Source of the DNA: Rhipicephalus microplus
Lineage: Eukaryota; Arthropoda; Arachnida; Ixodida; Ixodidae
Direction: 5' to 3'
Assembly (NCBI RefSeq): GCF_043290135.1
Contig: NC_134707.1
Span: forward strand, 140,927,319 to 140,991,318
Length of the DNA: 64,000 bases
Under the pieces are notes generated by a model. That model saw nothing but the letters and a program-made list of their open reading frames with translations. It did no database searches and was not told the origin of the DNA. Made by a program: the position numbers and the translations under genes. Numbering within the stretch: the stretch's first letter is position 1; every line of letters starts with the position of its first letter. Shown piece by piece: positions 1 to 10,344 of this stretch.

Positions 1-22
1 TCGTAGTTGTGCAGTTCTAGTT

Positions 23-3000
23 GTGGAGTCTCTAGTTGAGGAGTTTCCATTTGTGTTGTTTCTAGCTGTGGAGTTTCTAGTTGCGAAGTTTCTAGATGCA
101 GAGTTTCTAGTTGCGGAGTTTTCTAGTTGCGAAGTTTCTAGATGCAGAGTTTCTAGTTGCGGAGTTCCAAGTTGTGGAGTTTCTAGTTGTGGAGCTTCTA
201 GTTCTGGGGTTCGTAGTTGTGGGATTCGTAGTTGTGCAGTTTCTAGTTTTGCAGTCCCTAGTTGTGGAGTTTCCAGTTGTGGAGTTTCTAGCTGTGGAAT
301 TTCTAGTTGCGGAGTTTCTAGTTGCAGAGTTTCTAGTTGTGAAGTTTTCTAGTTGTGGAGATTCTAGTGGCGGAGTTTCTAGTTGCGGAGTTTCAAGTTG
401 TGGAGTTTCTCGTTGTGGAGTTTCTAGTTGTGGATTTTCTAGCTGTGGAGTTTCTAGTTGCGAAGTTTTTAGTTGCGGAGTTTCTGGTTGTGGAGTTTCT
501 AGTTGTGGAGTCTGTAGTTGTGGAGTATCTATTTGTTGGGTTTCAAGTTGTGGAGTTTCTAGTTGTGGAGTTTCTAGTTGTTGAATTTCTAGTAGTTGAG
601 TTTCTAGTTGCCGAGTTTCTAGTTGCGAAATCTCAAGTCGTGGAGTTTCTAGCTGTGGAGTTTCTAGTTGCGGAACTTCTAGTTGCGGAGTTTCTAGTTG
701 TGGAGCTTCTAGTTCTGGGGTTCGTTGTTGTGGGGTTCGTAGTTGTGCAGTTTCTAGTTTTGGAGTCTCTAGTTGTGGAGTTTCCAGTTGTGGAGTTTCT
801 AGCTGTGGAGTTTCTAGTTGCGGAGTTTCTAGTTGCAGAGATTCTAGTTGTTGATTTTGTAGTCGTGGAGTATATAGTTGTGGTGTTTAAAGTTGTGGAG
901 TTTCTAGTTGCGGAGTTTCTAGTTGCAGAATTTCTAGTTCCGGAGTTTTCTAGTTGTGGAGTTCGTAGTTGTGGAGTTTCTAGTTGTGAAGTCTCTAGTT
1001 GGGGAGTTTTCAGTTGTGGAATTTCTAGCTGTGGAGTTTTCTAGTTGTGGAGATTCTAGTGGCGGAGTTTCTAGTTGCGGAGTTTCAAGTTGTGGAGTTT
1101 CTAGTTGTGGATTTTCTAGCTGTGGAGTTTCTAGTTGCGGAGTTTTTAGTTGCGGAGTTTCTGGTTGTTGAGTTTCTAGTTCTGGAGTCTGTAGTTGTGG
1201 AGTATTTATTTGTTGGGTTTCAAGTTGTGGAGTTTCTAGTTGTTGAGTTTCTAGTAGTTGAGTTTCCAGTTGCCGAGTTTCTAGTTGCAAAATCTCAAGT
1301 CGTGGAGTTTCTAGCTGTGGAGTTTCTAGTTGCGGAGTTTCTAGTTGCGGAGTTTCTAGTTGTAGATTTTGTAGTTGTGGAGCATATAGTTGTGGTGTTT
1401 CAAGTTCCGGAGTTTTCTAGTTGTGGAGTTTCTAGTGGCGGAGTTTCTAGCTGTGTAGCTTCAAGTTGTGGAGTTTCTCGTTGTGGAGTTTCTAGTTGTG
1501 TAGTTTCTAGTTGTGGAGTTTCTAGTTGTGGAGTTTTAGTTGTGGAGTTTAAAGTTGTGGAATTTATAGGTGTGGAGTTTCTAGTTGTGGAGTTTCTAGT
1601 TTTCGGGTTTCTAGTTACGGAGTTTCTAGTTGTGGAGTTTCTAGTTGTGCAGTTTCTAGTTGTGGAGCTTTTAGTTGAGGAGTCTCTAGTTGTTGAGTAT
1701 CTAGTTGTGGAAGTTCTAGTTGTGGAGTTTCTTGTTGCAGAGTTTCTTGTTGCGGAGTTTCTAGTTGTGGAGTTTCTAGTTGTGGAGTTTCTGGCTGTGG
1801 AGTTTCTAGTTGTGGGGTTCGTACTTGTGGGGTTCGTAGTTGTGGAGTTTCTAGTTGCGGAGTTTCAAGTCGTGGAGTTTCTCGTTGTGGAGTTTCTAGT
1901 TGTGGATTGTCTAGCTGTGGAGTTTCTAGTTGCGGAGTTTTTAGTTGCGGAGTTTCTTGTTGTGAAGTTTCTAGTTGTGGAGTTTCCAGTTGTGGAGTTT
2001 GTAGTTGTGGAGTATCTATTTGTTGGGTTTCAAGTTGTGGAGTTTTTAGTTGTGGAGTTTCTAGTTGTGGATTTTCTAGTTGTTGAGTTTCTAGTTGCCG
2101 AGTTTCTAGTTGCGAAGTCTCAAGTCGAGGAGTTTTAGCTGTGGAATTTCTTGTTGCGGAGCTTCTATTTGCGGAGTTTCTAGTTGCGGAGCTTCTCTTT
2201 GTGGAATTTGTAGTTGTGGAATATATAGTTGTGGTGTTTCAAGTTGTGGAGTTTCTAGTGGCGGAGTTTCTAGTTGCAGAGTTTCTAGTTGCGGAGTATC
2301 TAGTTGTGGGCTTTCAAGTTGTGGAGTTTCTAGTTGTGGAGTTTGTAGTTGCGGAGTTTTCTAGTTGCGGAGTCTGTAGTTGTGGAGTTTCTAGTTGTGG
2401 AGTTTGTAGTTGTGGAGTATCTAGTTGTGGACTTTCAAGTTGTGAAGTTGCTAGTTGTGGAGTTTCTAGTTGCTGAGTTTTCTAGTTGCGGAGTCTGTAG
2501 TTGTGGAGCTTCTAGTTGTGAAGTTTCTAGTTGTGGATTTTCTAGCTGTGGAGTTTCTAGTTGCGGAGTTTCTAGTTGTGGTGTTCGTAGTTGTGGAGTT
2601 CGTAGTTGTGGAGTTTCTAGTTGTGGAGTCTCTAGTTGGGGAGTTTCGAGTTGTGGAGTTTCTAGCTGTGGAGTTTGTAGTTGTGGAGTATCTAGTTGTG
2701 GGCTTTCAAGTTGTGGAGTTTCTAGTTTTCGAGTTTCTAGTTACGGAGTTTCTAGTTGTGGAGTTTTTAGTTGTGGAGCTTTTAGTTGAGGAGTCTCTAG
2801 TTGTTGAGTCTCTAGTTGTGGAAGTTCTAGTTGTGGAGTTTCTAGTTGAGGAGTCTCTAGTTGTTGAGTCTCTAGTTGTAGAAGTTCTAGGTGTGGAGTT
2901 TCTAGTTGCGGAGTTTCTTGTTGCGGAGTTTCTAGATGTGGAGTTTCTAGTTGTGGAGTTTCGGGCTGTGGAGTTTATAGTTGCGGAGTTTCTAGTATCG

Positions 3001-4113
3001 AAGTTTCTAGTTGTGGAGTTTGTAGTTGTAGAGTTTCTAGTTGTAGAGTTTCTAGTTGCGAAGTCTCAAGTTGTGGAGTTTCTAGTTGTGGAGTTTCTAG
3101 TGGCGGAGTTTCTAGTTGCAGAGTTTCTAGTTGCGGAGTTTTCTAGTTGTGGAGTTTCTGGTTGCGGAGTTTCTAGTTGTAAAGTTTCTAGTTGTGGAGT
3201 TTGTAGTTGTGGAGTATCTAGTTTTGGGCTTTCAAGTTGTGGAGTTTCTAGTTGTGGAGTTTCTAGTTGCGGAGTTTTCTAGTCGCGGAGTCTGTAGTTG
3301 TGGAGTTTCTAGTTGTGGAATTTCTAGTTACGGAGTTTCTAGTTGTGGAGCTTTTAGTTGAGGAGTCTCTAGTTGTTGAGTCTCTAGTTGTGGAATATCT
3401 AGTTGTGGAGTTTCTAGCTGTGGAGTTTCTATTTGTGGAATTTCAAGTTGTGGAGTCTCTAGTGGCGGAGTGAGTTTCTAGTGGCGGAGTTTCTGGTTGT
3501 GGAGTTTCTAGTTGCGGAGCCAGTAGTTGTGGAGTTTCTAGTTGTGGAGTTTCTAGTGTTTGAATTTCAAGTTGCCGAGTTCTTTAGTTGCGAAGTCTCA
3601 AGTTGTGGAGTTTCTAGCTGTGAAGTTTCTAGTTGCGGAGTTTCTAGTTGCGGAGTTTCTAGTTGTGGAGTTTTTAGTTGAGGAGTCTCTAGTTGTGGAG
3701 TCTCTAGTTGTGGAGTTTCTAGTTGTGGAGTGTCTACTTGTGGAGTTTCTAGTTTTCGAGTTCCTAGTTACGGAGTTTCTAGTTGTGGAGTTTTTAGTTG
3801 TGGAGCTTTTAGTTGAGGAGTCTCTAGTTGTTGAGTCTCTAGTTGTGGAAGTTCTAGTTGTGGAGTTTCTAGTTGCGGAGTTTCTAGATGTGGAGTTTCT
3901 AGTTGTGGAGTTTCTGGCTGTGGAGTTTAGAGTTGCGGAGTTTCTAGTATCGGAGTTTCTAGTTGTGGAGTTTCTAGTTGTGGAGTTTCTAGTTGTAGAG
4001 TTTCTAGTTGCGAAGTCTCAAGTTGTGGAGTTTCTAGTAGTGGAGTTTCTAGTTGTGGGGTTCGTAGTTGTGGGGTTCGTAGTTGTGGGGTTCGTAGTTG
4101 TGCAGTTCTAGTT
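23..4113. repeat. Higher-order repeat unit U1 (short form, 4,091 bp)
   Basis: This is the simplest complete unit and serves as the reference order. The anchor tttccatttgtgttgttt lies at 44-61. Two tctagatgcagag boxes follow at 91 and 137, then a cluster of ggggttcgtag/gggattcgtag variants near 206-232. A 16-bp unit (gttttctag) sits near 343. An antisense-open block spans 934-1290, and a gtagcttcaag motif is at 1456. A direct short link runs from gtgtag (1498) to gttttag (1533), followed by gtttaaag and ttataggtg. Next come a tcaagtcgaggag motif near 2120, paired ttgaggagtctctag motifs near 2790 and 2845, a tctagtatcg motif near 2993, a 19-bp unit gagtgagtttc at 3468, and gtttgaatttcaag near 3549. 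It closes with three GGGG tracts at 4057-4090. The next anchor is exactly 4,091 bp downstream. Confidence 0.88.
934..1290 (-). repeat. Antisense-open landmark block, 357 bp (first of 12 copies)
   Basis: On the minus strand this stretch reads 118 codons of degenerate TPQLE repeats ending in NSTTR-type repeats after a frame-shifting unit. Equivalent blocks of identical length lie at 5025-5381, 11030-11386, 16180-16536, 18029-18385, 23345-23701, 30325-30681, 32531-32887, 38686-39042, 45805-46161, 51135-51491 and 55212-55568. The first codon is TTG, not ATG, and the frame is bounded only by odd-length units. I treat it as a positional marker of the higher-order unit and not as a gene. It is useful for aligning units: intervals are 4091, 6005, 5150, 1849, 5316, 6980, 2206, 6155, 7119, 5330 and 4077 bp. 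Confidence 0.85.
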
Positions 4114-5595
4114 GTGGAGTCTCTAGTTGAGGAGTTTCCATTTGTGTTGTTTCTAGCTGTGGAGTTTCTTGTTGCGAAGTTTCTAGATGCAGAGTTTCTA
4201 GTTGCGGAGTTTTCTAGTTGTGGAGATTGTAGTGGCGGAGTTTCTAGTTGCGGAGTTCCAAGTTGTGGAGTTTCTTGTGTTGGAGCTTCTAGTTCTGGGG
4301 TTCGTAGTTCTGGGGTTCGTAGTTGTGGGATTCGTAGTTGTGCAGTTTCTAGTTTTGCAGTCCCTAGTTGTGGAGTTTCCAGTTGTGGAGTTTCTAGCTG
4401 TGGAGTTTCTAGTTGCGGAGTTTCTAGTTGCAGAGTTTCTAGTTGTGAAGTTTTCTAGTTGTGGAGATTCTAGTGGCGGAGTTTCAAGTTGTGGAGTTTC
4501 AAGTTGTGGAGTTTCTCGTTGTGGAGTTTCTAGTTGTGGATTTTCTAGCTGTGGAGTTTCTAGTTGCGAAGTTTTTAGTTGCGGAGTTTCTGGTTGTGGA
4601 GTTTCTAGTTGTGGAGTCTGTAGTTGTGGAGTATCTATTTGTTGGGTTTCAAGTTGCGGAGTTTCTAGTTGTGGAGTTTCTAGTTGTTGAATTTCTAGTA
4701 GTTGAGTTTCTAGTTGCCGAGTTTCTAGTTGCGAAATCTCAAGTCGTGGAGTTTCTAGCTGTGGAGTTTCTAGTTGCGGAGTTTCTAGTTGTGGAGCTTC
4801 TAGTTCTGGGGTTCGTTGTTGTGGGGTTCGTAGTTGTGCAGTTTCTAGTTTTGGAGTCTCTAGTTGTGGAGTTTCCAGTTGTGGAGTTTCTAGCTGTGGA
4901 GTTTCTAGTTGCGGAGTTTCTAGTTGCAGAGATTCTAGTTGTTGATTTTGTAGTCGTGGAGTATATAGTTGTGGTGTTTCAAGTTGTGGAGTTTCTAGTT
5001 GCGGAGTTTCTAGTTGCAGAGTTTCTAGTTCCGGAGTTTTCTAGTTGTGGAGTTCGTAGTTGTGGAGTTTCTAGTTGTGAAGTCTCTAGTTGGGGAGTTT
5101 CCAGTTGTGGAATTTCTAGCTGTGGAGTTTTCTAGTTGTGGAGATTCTAGTGGCGGAGTTTCTAGTTGCGGAGTTTCAAGTTGTGGAGTTTCTAGTTGTG
5201 GATTTTCTAGCTGTGGAGTTTCTAGTTGCGGAGTTTTTAGTTGCGGAGTTTCTGGTTGTTGAGTTTCTAGTTCTGGAGTCTGTAGTTGTGGAGTATTTAT
5301 TTGTTGGGTTTCAAGTTGTGGAGTTTCTAGTTGTTGAGTTTCTAGTAGTTGAGTTTCCAGTTGCCGAGTTTCTAGTTGCAAAATCTCAAGTCGTGGAGTT
5401 TCTAGCTGTGGAGTTTCTAGTTGCGGAGTTTCTAGTTGCGGAGTTTCTAGTTGTAGATTTTGTAGTTGTGGAGTATATAGTTGTGGTGTTTCAAGTTCCG
5501 GAGTTTTCTAGTTGTGGAGTTTCTAGTGGCGGAGTTTCTAGCTGTGTAGCTTCAAGTTGTGGAGTTTCTCGTTGTGGAGTTTCTAGTTGTGTAGT

Positions 5596-6237
5596 TTGTA
5601 GTTGTGGAGTATCTAGTTGTGGACTTTCAAGTTGTGGAGTTTCTAGTTGTGGAGTTTCTAGTTGTGGAGTTTCTAGTTGTTAATTTTCTAGCTGTGGAGT
5701 TTCTATTTGCGGAGTTTCTAGTTGCAGAGTTTCTAGTTGCGGATTTTCTAGCTGTGGAATTTCTGCTTGCAGAGTTTTTAGTTGCGGTGTTTCTAGTTGT
5801 GGAGTTTCTAGTTGTTGAGTTTCTAGTTGCCGAGTTCTTTAGTTGCGAAGTCTCAAGTTGTAGAGTTTCTAGCTGTGGAGTTTCTAGTTGCGGAGTTTCT
5901 AGTTGCGGAGTTTCTAGTTGTGGATTTTTTAGTTGTGGAGTCTCTAGTTGTGGAGTTTCTAGTTGTGGAGTGTCTACTTGTGGAGTTTCTAGTTGTGGAG
6001 TTTCTATTTGTAGTTTTTAGTTTTCGAGTTTGTAGTTGTAGATTTTCTAGTTGCAGAGTTCCTAGTTTTGGAGTATCTAGTTGCGGAGTCTCTAATTGTG
6101 CAGTCTCTAGTTTTGGAGTCTCTATTTGTGGTGTTTCTGGTTGTGGAGTTTATAGTTGTGGAATTTCTAACTGTGGAGATTCTAGTTGCGGAGTTTCTAG
6201 TTGCAGAGTTTCTAGTTGTGGAGTTTCTAGTTGTGGA
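5596..6237. repeat. Block B, extra segment between gtgtag and gttttag landmarks
   Basis: In short-form units gtgtag and gttttag are 35 bp apart (1498 to 1533). Here they are 649 bp apart (5589 to 6238), so about 614 bp are extra. The block is made of the same 15-mers but has private variants: gttaattttctagctg, gcttgcagagttttt, the off-length unit gtagtttttagttttcgag (6010) and ctaattgtgcag. Identical spacing is seen at 30889-31538. The marker gtagtttttagttttcgag occurs at 6010, 8608, 9027, 31310, 33516, 36039, 36458, 56197, 58372, 62509 and 63346, always in U2, U7 or U11. It is presence/absence variation between units, not a mobile element: no terminal repeats or coding content are visible. 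Confidence 0.85.
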
Positions 6238-8415
6238 GTTTTAGTTGTGGAGTTTAAAGTTGTGGAATTTATAGGTGTGGAGTTTCTAGTTGTGGAGTTT
6301 CTAGTTTTTGGGTTTCTAGTTACGGAGTTTCTAGTTGTGGAGTTTCTAGTTGTGCAGTTTCTAGTTGTGGCGCTTTTAGTTGAGGAGTCTCTAGTTGTTG
6401 AGTATCTAGTTGTGGAAGTTCTAGTTGTGGAGTTTCTTGTTGCAGAGTTTCTTGTTGCGGAGTTTCTAGTTGTGGAGTTTCTAGTTGTGGAGTTTCTGGC
6501 TGTGGAGTTTCTAGTTGCAGAGTTTCTAGTTGTGGAGTTTCTAGTTGTGAGGTTCGTAGTTGTGGAGTTTCTAATTGTCGAGTTTCTAGTTGTGGAGTCT
6601 CTAGTTGTGGAGTTTCTAGTTGTGGGGTTCGTAGTTGTGGGGTTCGTAGTTGTGGAGTTTCTAGTTGCGGAGTTTCAAGTCGTGGAGTTTCTCGTTGTGG
6701 AGTTTCTAGTTGTGGATTGTCTAGCTGTGGAGTTTCTAGTTGCGGAGTTTTTAGTTGCGGGGTTTCTTGTTGTGAAGTTTCTAGTTGTGGAGTTTCCAGT
6801 TGTGGAGTTTGTAGTTGTGGAGTATCTATTTGTTGGGTTTCAAGTTGTGGAGTTTCTAGTTGTGGAGTTTCTAGTTGTGGATTTTCTAGTTGTTGAGTTT
6901 CTAGTTGCCGAGTTTCTAGTTGCGAAGTCTCAAGTCGAGGAGTTTTTAGCTGTGGAATTTCTAGTTGCGGAGCTTCTATTTGCGGAGTTTCTAGTTGCGG
7001 AGCTTCTAGTTGTGGAATTTGTAGTTGTGGAATATATAGTTGTGGTGTTTCAAGTTGTGGAGTTTCTAGTGGCGGAGTTTCTAGTTGCAGAGTTTCTAGT
7101 TGCGGAGTATCTAGTTGTGGGCTTTCAAGTTGTGGAGTTTCTAGTTGTGGAGTTTGTAGTTGCGGAGTTTTTTAGTTGCGGAGTCTGTAGTTGTGGAGCT
7201 TCTAGTTGTGGAGTTTCTAGTTGTGGATTTTCTAGCTGTGGAGTTTCTAGTTGCGGAGTTTCTAGTTGTGGTGTTCGTAGTTGTGGAGTTCGTAGTTGTG
7301 GAGTTTCTAGTTGTGGAGTCTCTAGTTGGGGAGTTTCGAGTTGTGGAGTTTCTAGCTGTGGAGTTTTTCGTCGCGGAGTTTCTAGTTGCTGAGTTTCTAG
7401 TAGCGGAGTTTGCTAGTTGTGGAGATTCTAGTGGCGGAGTTTCTAGTTGCGGAGTTTCAAGTTGTGGAGTTTCTAGTTGTGGATTTTCTAGCTGTGGAGT
7501 TTCTAGTTGCGGAGTTTTTAGTTGCGGAGTTTCTGGTTGTGGAGTTTCTAGTTCTGGAGTCTGTAGTTGTGAAGTATCTATTTGTTGGATTTCAAGTTGT
7601 GGAGTTTCTAGTTGTGGAGTTTCTAGTTGTTGAGTTTCTAGTAGTTGAGTTTCTAGTTGCGAAATCTCAAGTCGTGGAGTTTCTAGCTGTGGAGTTTCTA
7701 GTTGCGGAGTTTCTAGTTGCGGAGTTTCTAGTTGTGGATTTTGTAGTTGTGGAATATATAGATGTGGTGTTTCAAGTTGTGGAGTTTCTAGTTGCGGAGT
7801 TTCTAGTTGCAGAGTTTCTAGTTCCGGAGTTTTCTAGTTGTGGAGTTTCTAGTTGCGGAGTTTCTAGTTGTGGAGCTTCAAGTTGTGGAGTTTCTCGTTG
7901 TGGAGTTTCTAGTTGTGGAGTTTTTAGTTGTGGAGTATCTAGTTGTGGACTTTCAAGTTGTGGAGTTTCTAGTTGTGGAGTTTCTAGTTGTTAATTTTCT
8001 AGCTGTGGAGTTTCTATTTGCGGAGTTTCTAGTTGCAGAGTTTCTAGTTGTGGATTTTCTAGCTGTGGAATTTCTGGTTGCAGAGTTTTTAGTGGCGGTG
8101 TTTATAGTTGTGGAGTTTCTAGTTGTTGAGTTTCTAGTTGCCAATTTTTTTTAGTTGCGAAGTCTCAAGTTGTAGAGTTTCTAGCTGTGGAGTTTCTAGT
8201 TGCGGATTTTCTAGTTGCGGAGTTTCTAGTTGTGGAGTTTTTAGTTGTGGAGTCTCTAGTTGTGGAGTTTTTTGTTGTTAATTTTCTATCTGTGGAGTTT
8301 CTATTTGAGGAGTTTCTAGTTGCAGAGTTTCTAGTTGTGGATTTTCTAGCTGTGGAATTTCTGCTTGCAGAGTTTTCAGTTGCGGTGTTTCTAGTTGTGG
8401 AGTTTCTAGTTGTTT

Positions 8416-9240
8416 AGTTTCTAGTTGCCGAGTTCTTTAGTTGCGAAGTCTCAAGTTGTAGAGTTTCTAGCTGTGGAGTTTCTAGTTGCGGAGTTTCTAG
8501 TTGCGGAGTTTCTAGTTGTGGATTTTTTAGTTGTGGAGTCTCTAGTTGTGGAGTTTCTAGTTGTGGAGTGTCTACTTGTGGAGTTTCTAGTTGTGGAGTT
8601 TCTATTTGTAGTTTTTAGTTTTCGAGTTTGTAGTTGTAGATTTTCTAGTTGCAGAGTTCCTAGTTTTGGAGTATCTAGTTGCGGAGTCTCTAATTGTGCA
8701 GTCTCTAGTTTTGGAGTCTCTAGTTGTGGAGTTTCTGGTTGTGGAGTTTATAGTTGTGGAATTTCTAACTGTGGAGATTCTAAATGCGGAGTTTCTAGTT
8801 GCAGAGTTTCTAGTTGTGGAGTTTCTAGTTGTGGAGTTTCTAGTTGCCGAGTTCTTTAGTTTCGAAGTCTCAAGTTGTAGAGTTTCTAGCTGTGGAGTTT
8901 CTAGTTGCGGAGTTTCTAGTTGCGGAGTTTCTAGTTGTGGATTTTCTAGTTGTGGAGTCTCTAGTTGTGGAGTTTCTAGTTGTGGAGTGTCTACTTGTGG
9001 AGTTTCTAGTTGTGGAGTTTCTATTTGTAGTTTTTAGTTTTCGAGTTTGTAGTTGTAGATTTTATAGTTGCAGAGTTCCTAGTTTTGTAGTATCTAGTTG
9101 CGGAGTTTCTAATTGTGCAGTCTCTAGTTTTAGAGTCTCTAGTTGTGGAGTTTATAGTTGTGGAATTTCTAACTGTGGAGATTCTAGTTGCGGAGTTTCT
9201 AGTTGCAGAGTTTCTAGTTGTGCAGTTTCTAGTTGTGGAG
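8416..9240. repeat. Tandem duplication, period 419 bp, inside block B sequence
   Basis: 8416-8834 is repeated from 8835 at a 419-bp offset; the marker gtagtttttag falls at 8608 and 9027. The second copy has substitutions (ttttatag for ttttctag, ttttgtag for ttttggag) and lacks one 15-mer near 9144. The same 419-bp spacing recurs in U7 (36039 and 36458), so this duplication predates the ~27.5-kb copy event. Confidence 0.82.
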
Positions 9241-10344
9241 TTTAAAGTTGTGGAATTTATAGTTGTGGAGTTTCTAGTTGTGGAGTTTCTAGTTTTCGGG
9301 TTTCTAGTTACGGAGTTTCTAGTTGTGGAGTTTCTAGTTGTGGAGTTTCTAGTTGTGGAGCTTTTAGTTGAGGAGTCTCTAGTTGTTGAGTATCTAGTTG
9401 TGGAAGTTCTAGTTGTGGAGTTTCTTGTTGCAGAGTTTCTTGTTGCGGAGTTTCTAGTTGTGGAGTTTCTAGTTGTTGAGTTTCTGGCTATGGAGTTTCT
9501 AGTTGCAGAGTTTCTAGTTGTGGAGTTTCTAGTTGTGAGGTTCGTAGTTGTGGAGTTTCTAATTGTAGAGTTTCTAGTTGTGGAGTCTCTAGTTGTGGAG
9601 TTTCTAGTTGTGGGGTTCGTAGTTGTGGGGTTAGTAGTTGTGGAGTTTCTAGTTGCGGAGTTTCAAGTGGTGGAGTTTCTCGTTGTGGAGTTTCTAGTTG
9701 TGGATTTTCTAGCTGTGGAGTTTCTAGTTGCGGAGTTTTTAGTTGCGGAGTTTCTCGTTGTGAAGTTTCTAGTTGTGGAGTTTCCAGTTGTGGAGTTTGT
9801 AGTTGTAGAGTATCTATTTGTTGGGTTTCAAGTTGAGGAGTTTCTAGTTGTGGAGTTTCTAGTTGTGGATTTTCTAGTTGTTGAGTTTCTAGTTGCCGAG
9901 TTTCTAGTTGCGAAGTCTCAAGTCGAGGAGTTTTTAGCTGTGGAGTTTCTAGTTCCGGAGCTTCTATTTGCGGAGTTTCTAGTTGCGGAGCTTCTAGTTG
10001 TGGAATTTGTAGTTGTGGAATATATAGTTGTGGTGTTTCAAGTTGTGGAGTTTCTAGTGGCGGAGTTTCTAGTTGCAGAGTTTCTAGTTGCGGAGTATCT
10101 AGTTGTGGGCTTTCAAGTTGTGGAGTTTCTAGTTGTGGAGTTTCTGGCTGTGGAGTTTAGAGTTGCGGAGTTTCTAGTATCGGAGTTTCTAGTTGTGGAG
10201 TTTCTAGTTGTGGAGTTTCTAGTTGTAGAGTTTCTAGTTGCGAAGTCTCAAGTTGTGGAGTTTCTAGTTGTGGAGTTTCTAGTTGTGGGGTTCGTAGTTG
10301 TGGGGTTCGTAGTTGTGGGGTTCGTAGTTGTGCAGTTTCTAGTT

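Larger units (their letters stand above)
4114..10344. repeat. Higher-order repeat unit U2 (long form, 6,231 bp)
   Basis: The first ~1.5 kb follows U1 at an offset of about 4,091 bp (antisense block 5025-5381 versus 934-1290). The unit then departs. After gtgtag at 5589 it carries the extra block B and rejoins the U1 order at gttttag (6238). A private junction containing cgtcgcgg lies at about 7367-7410, where the unit jumps back to sequence resembling its own 5' part (7411-7960). Three further B-like stretches follow (about 7961-9240), including a 419-bp tandem duplication, before the g-to-q part of the reference order resumes to the next anchor. An 8-T run at 8145-8152 is found again only in U7. 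Confidence 0.82.

Noticed and set aside
934..1290. Conserved 118-codon minus-strand frame as a small conserved gene
   Set aside because: Its 12 copies are explained by its place in the higher-order repeat. The start is TTG, and the translation is only degenerate TPQLE and NSTTR repeats.
2210..2245. tatatag words (for example ggaatatatagttg) as TATA promoters
   Set aside because: They are single-base variants of the tttctag position repeated throughout the array, with no associated gene or initiation context.
4057..4090. Strong G-quadruplex at the triple GGGG cluster
   Set aside because: Only three GGGG tracts with 11-base loops; ordinary units contribute only GG. Weak potential at best, except possibly the four-tract version at 46685-46733.
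5596..6237. Block B as an inserted transposon
   Set aside because: It consists of the same 15-mers, in register, with no terminal inverted repeats, target-site duplication or coding sequence.
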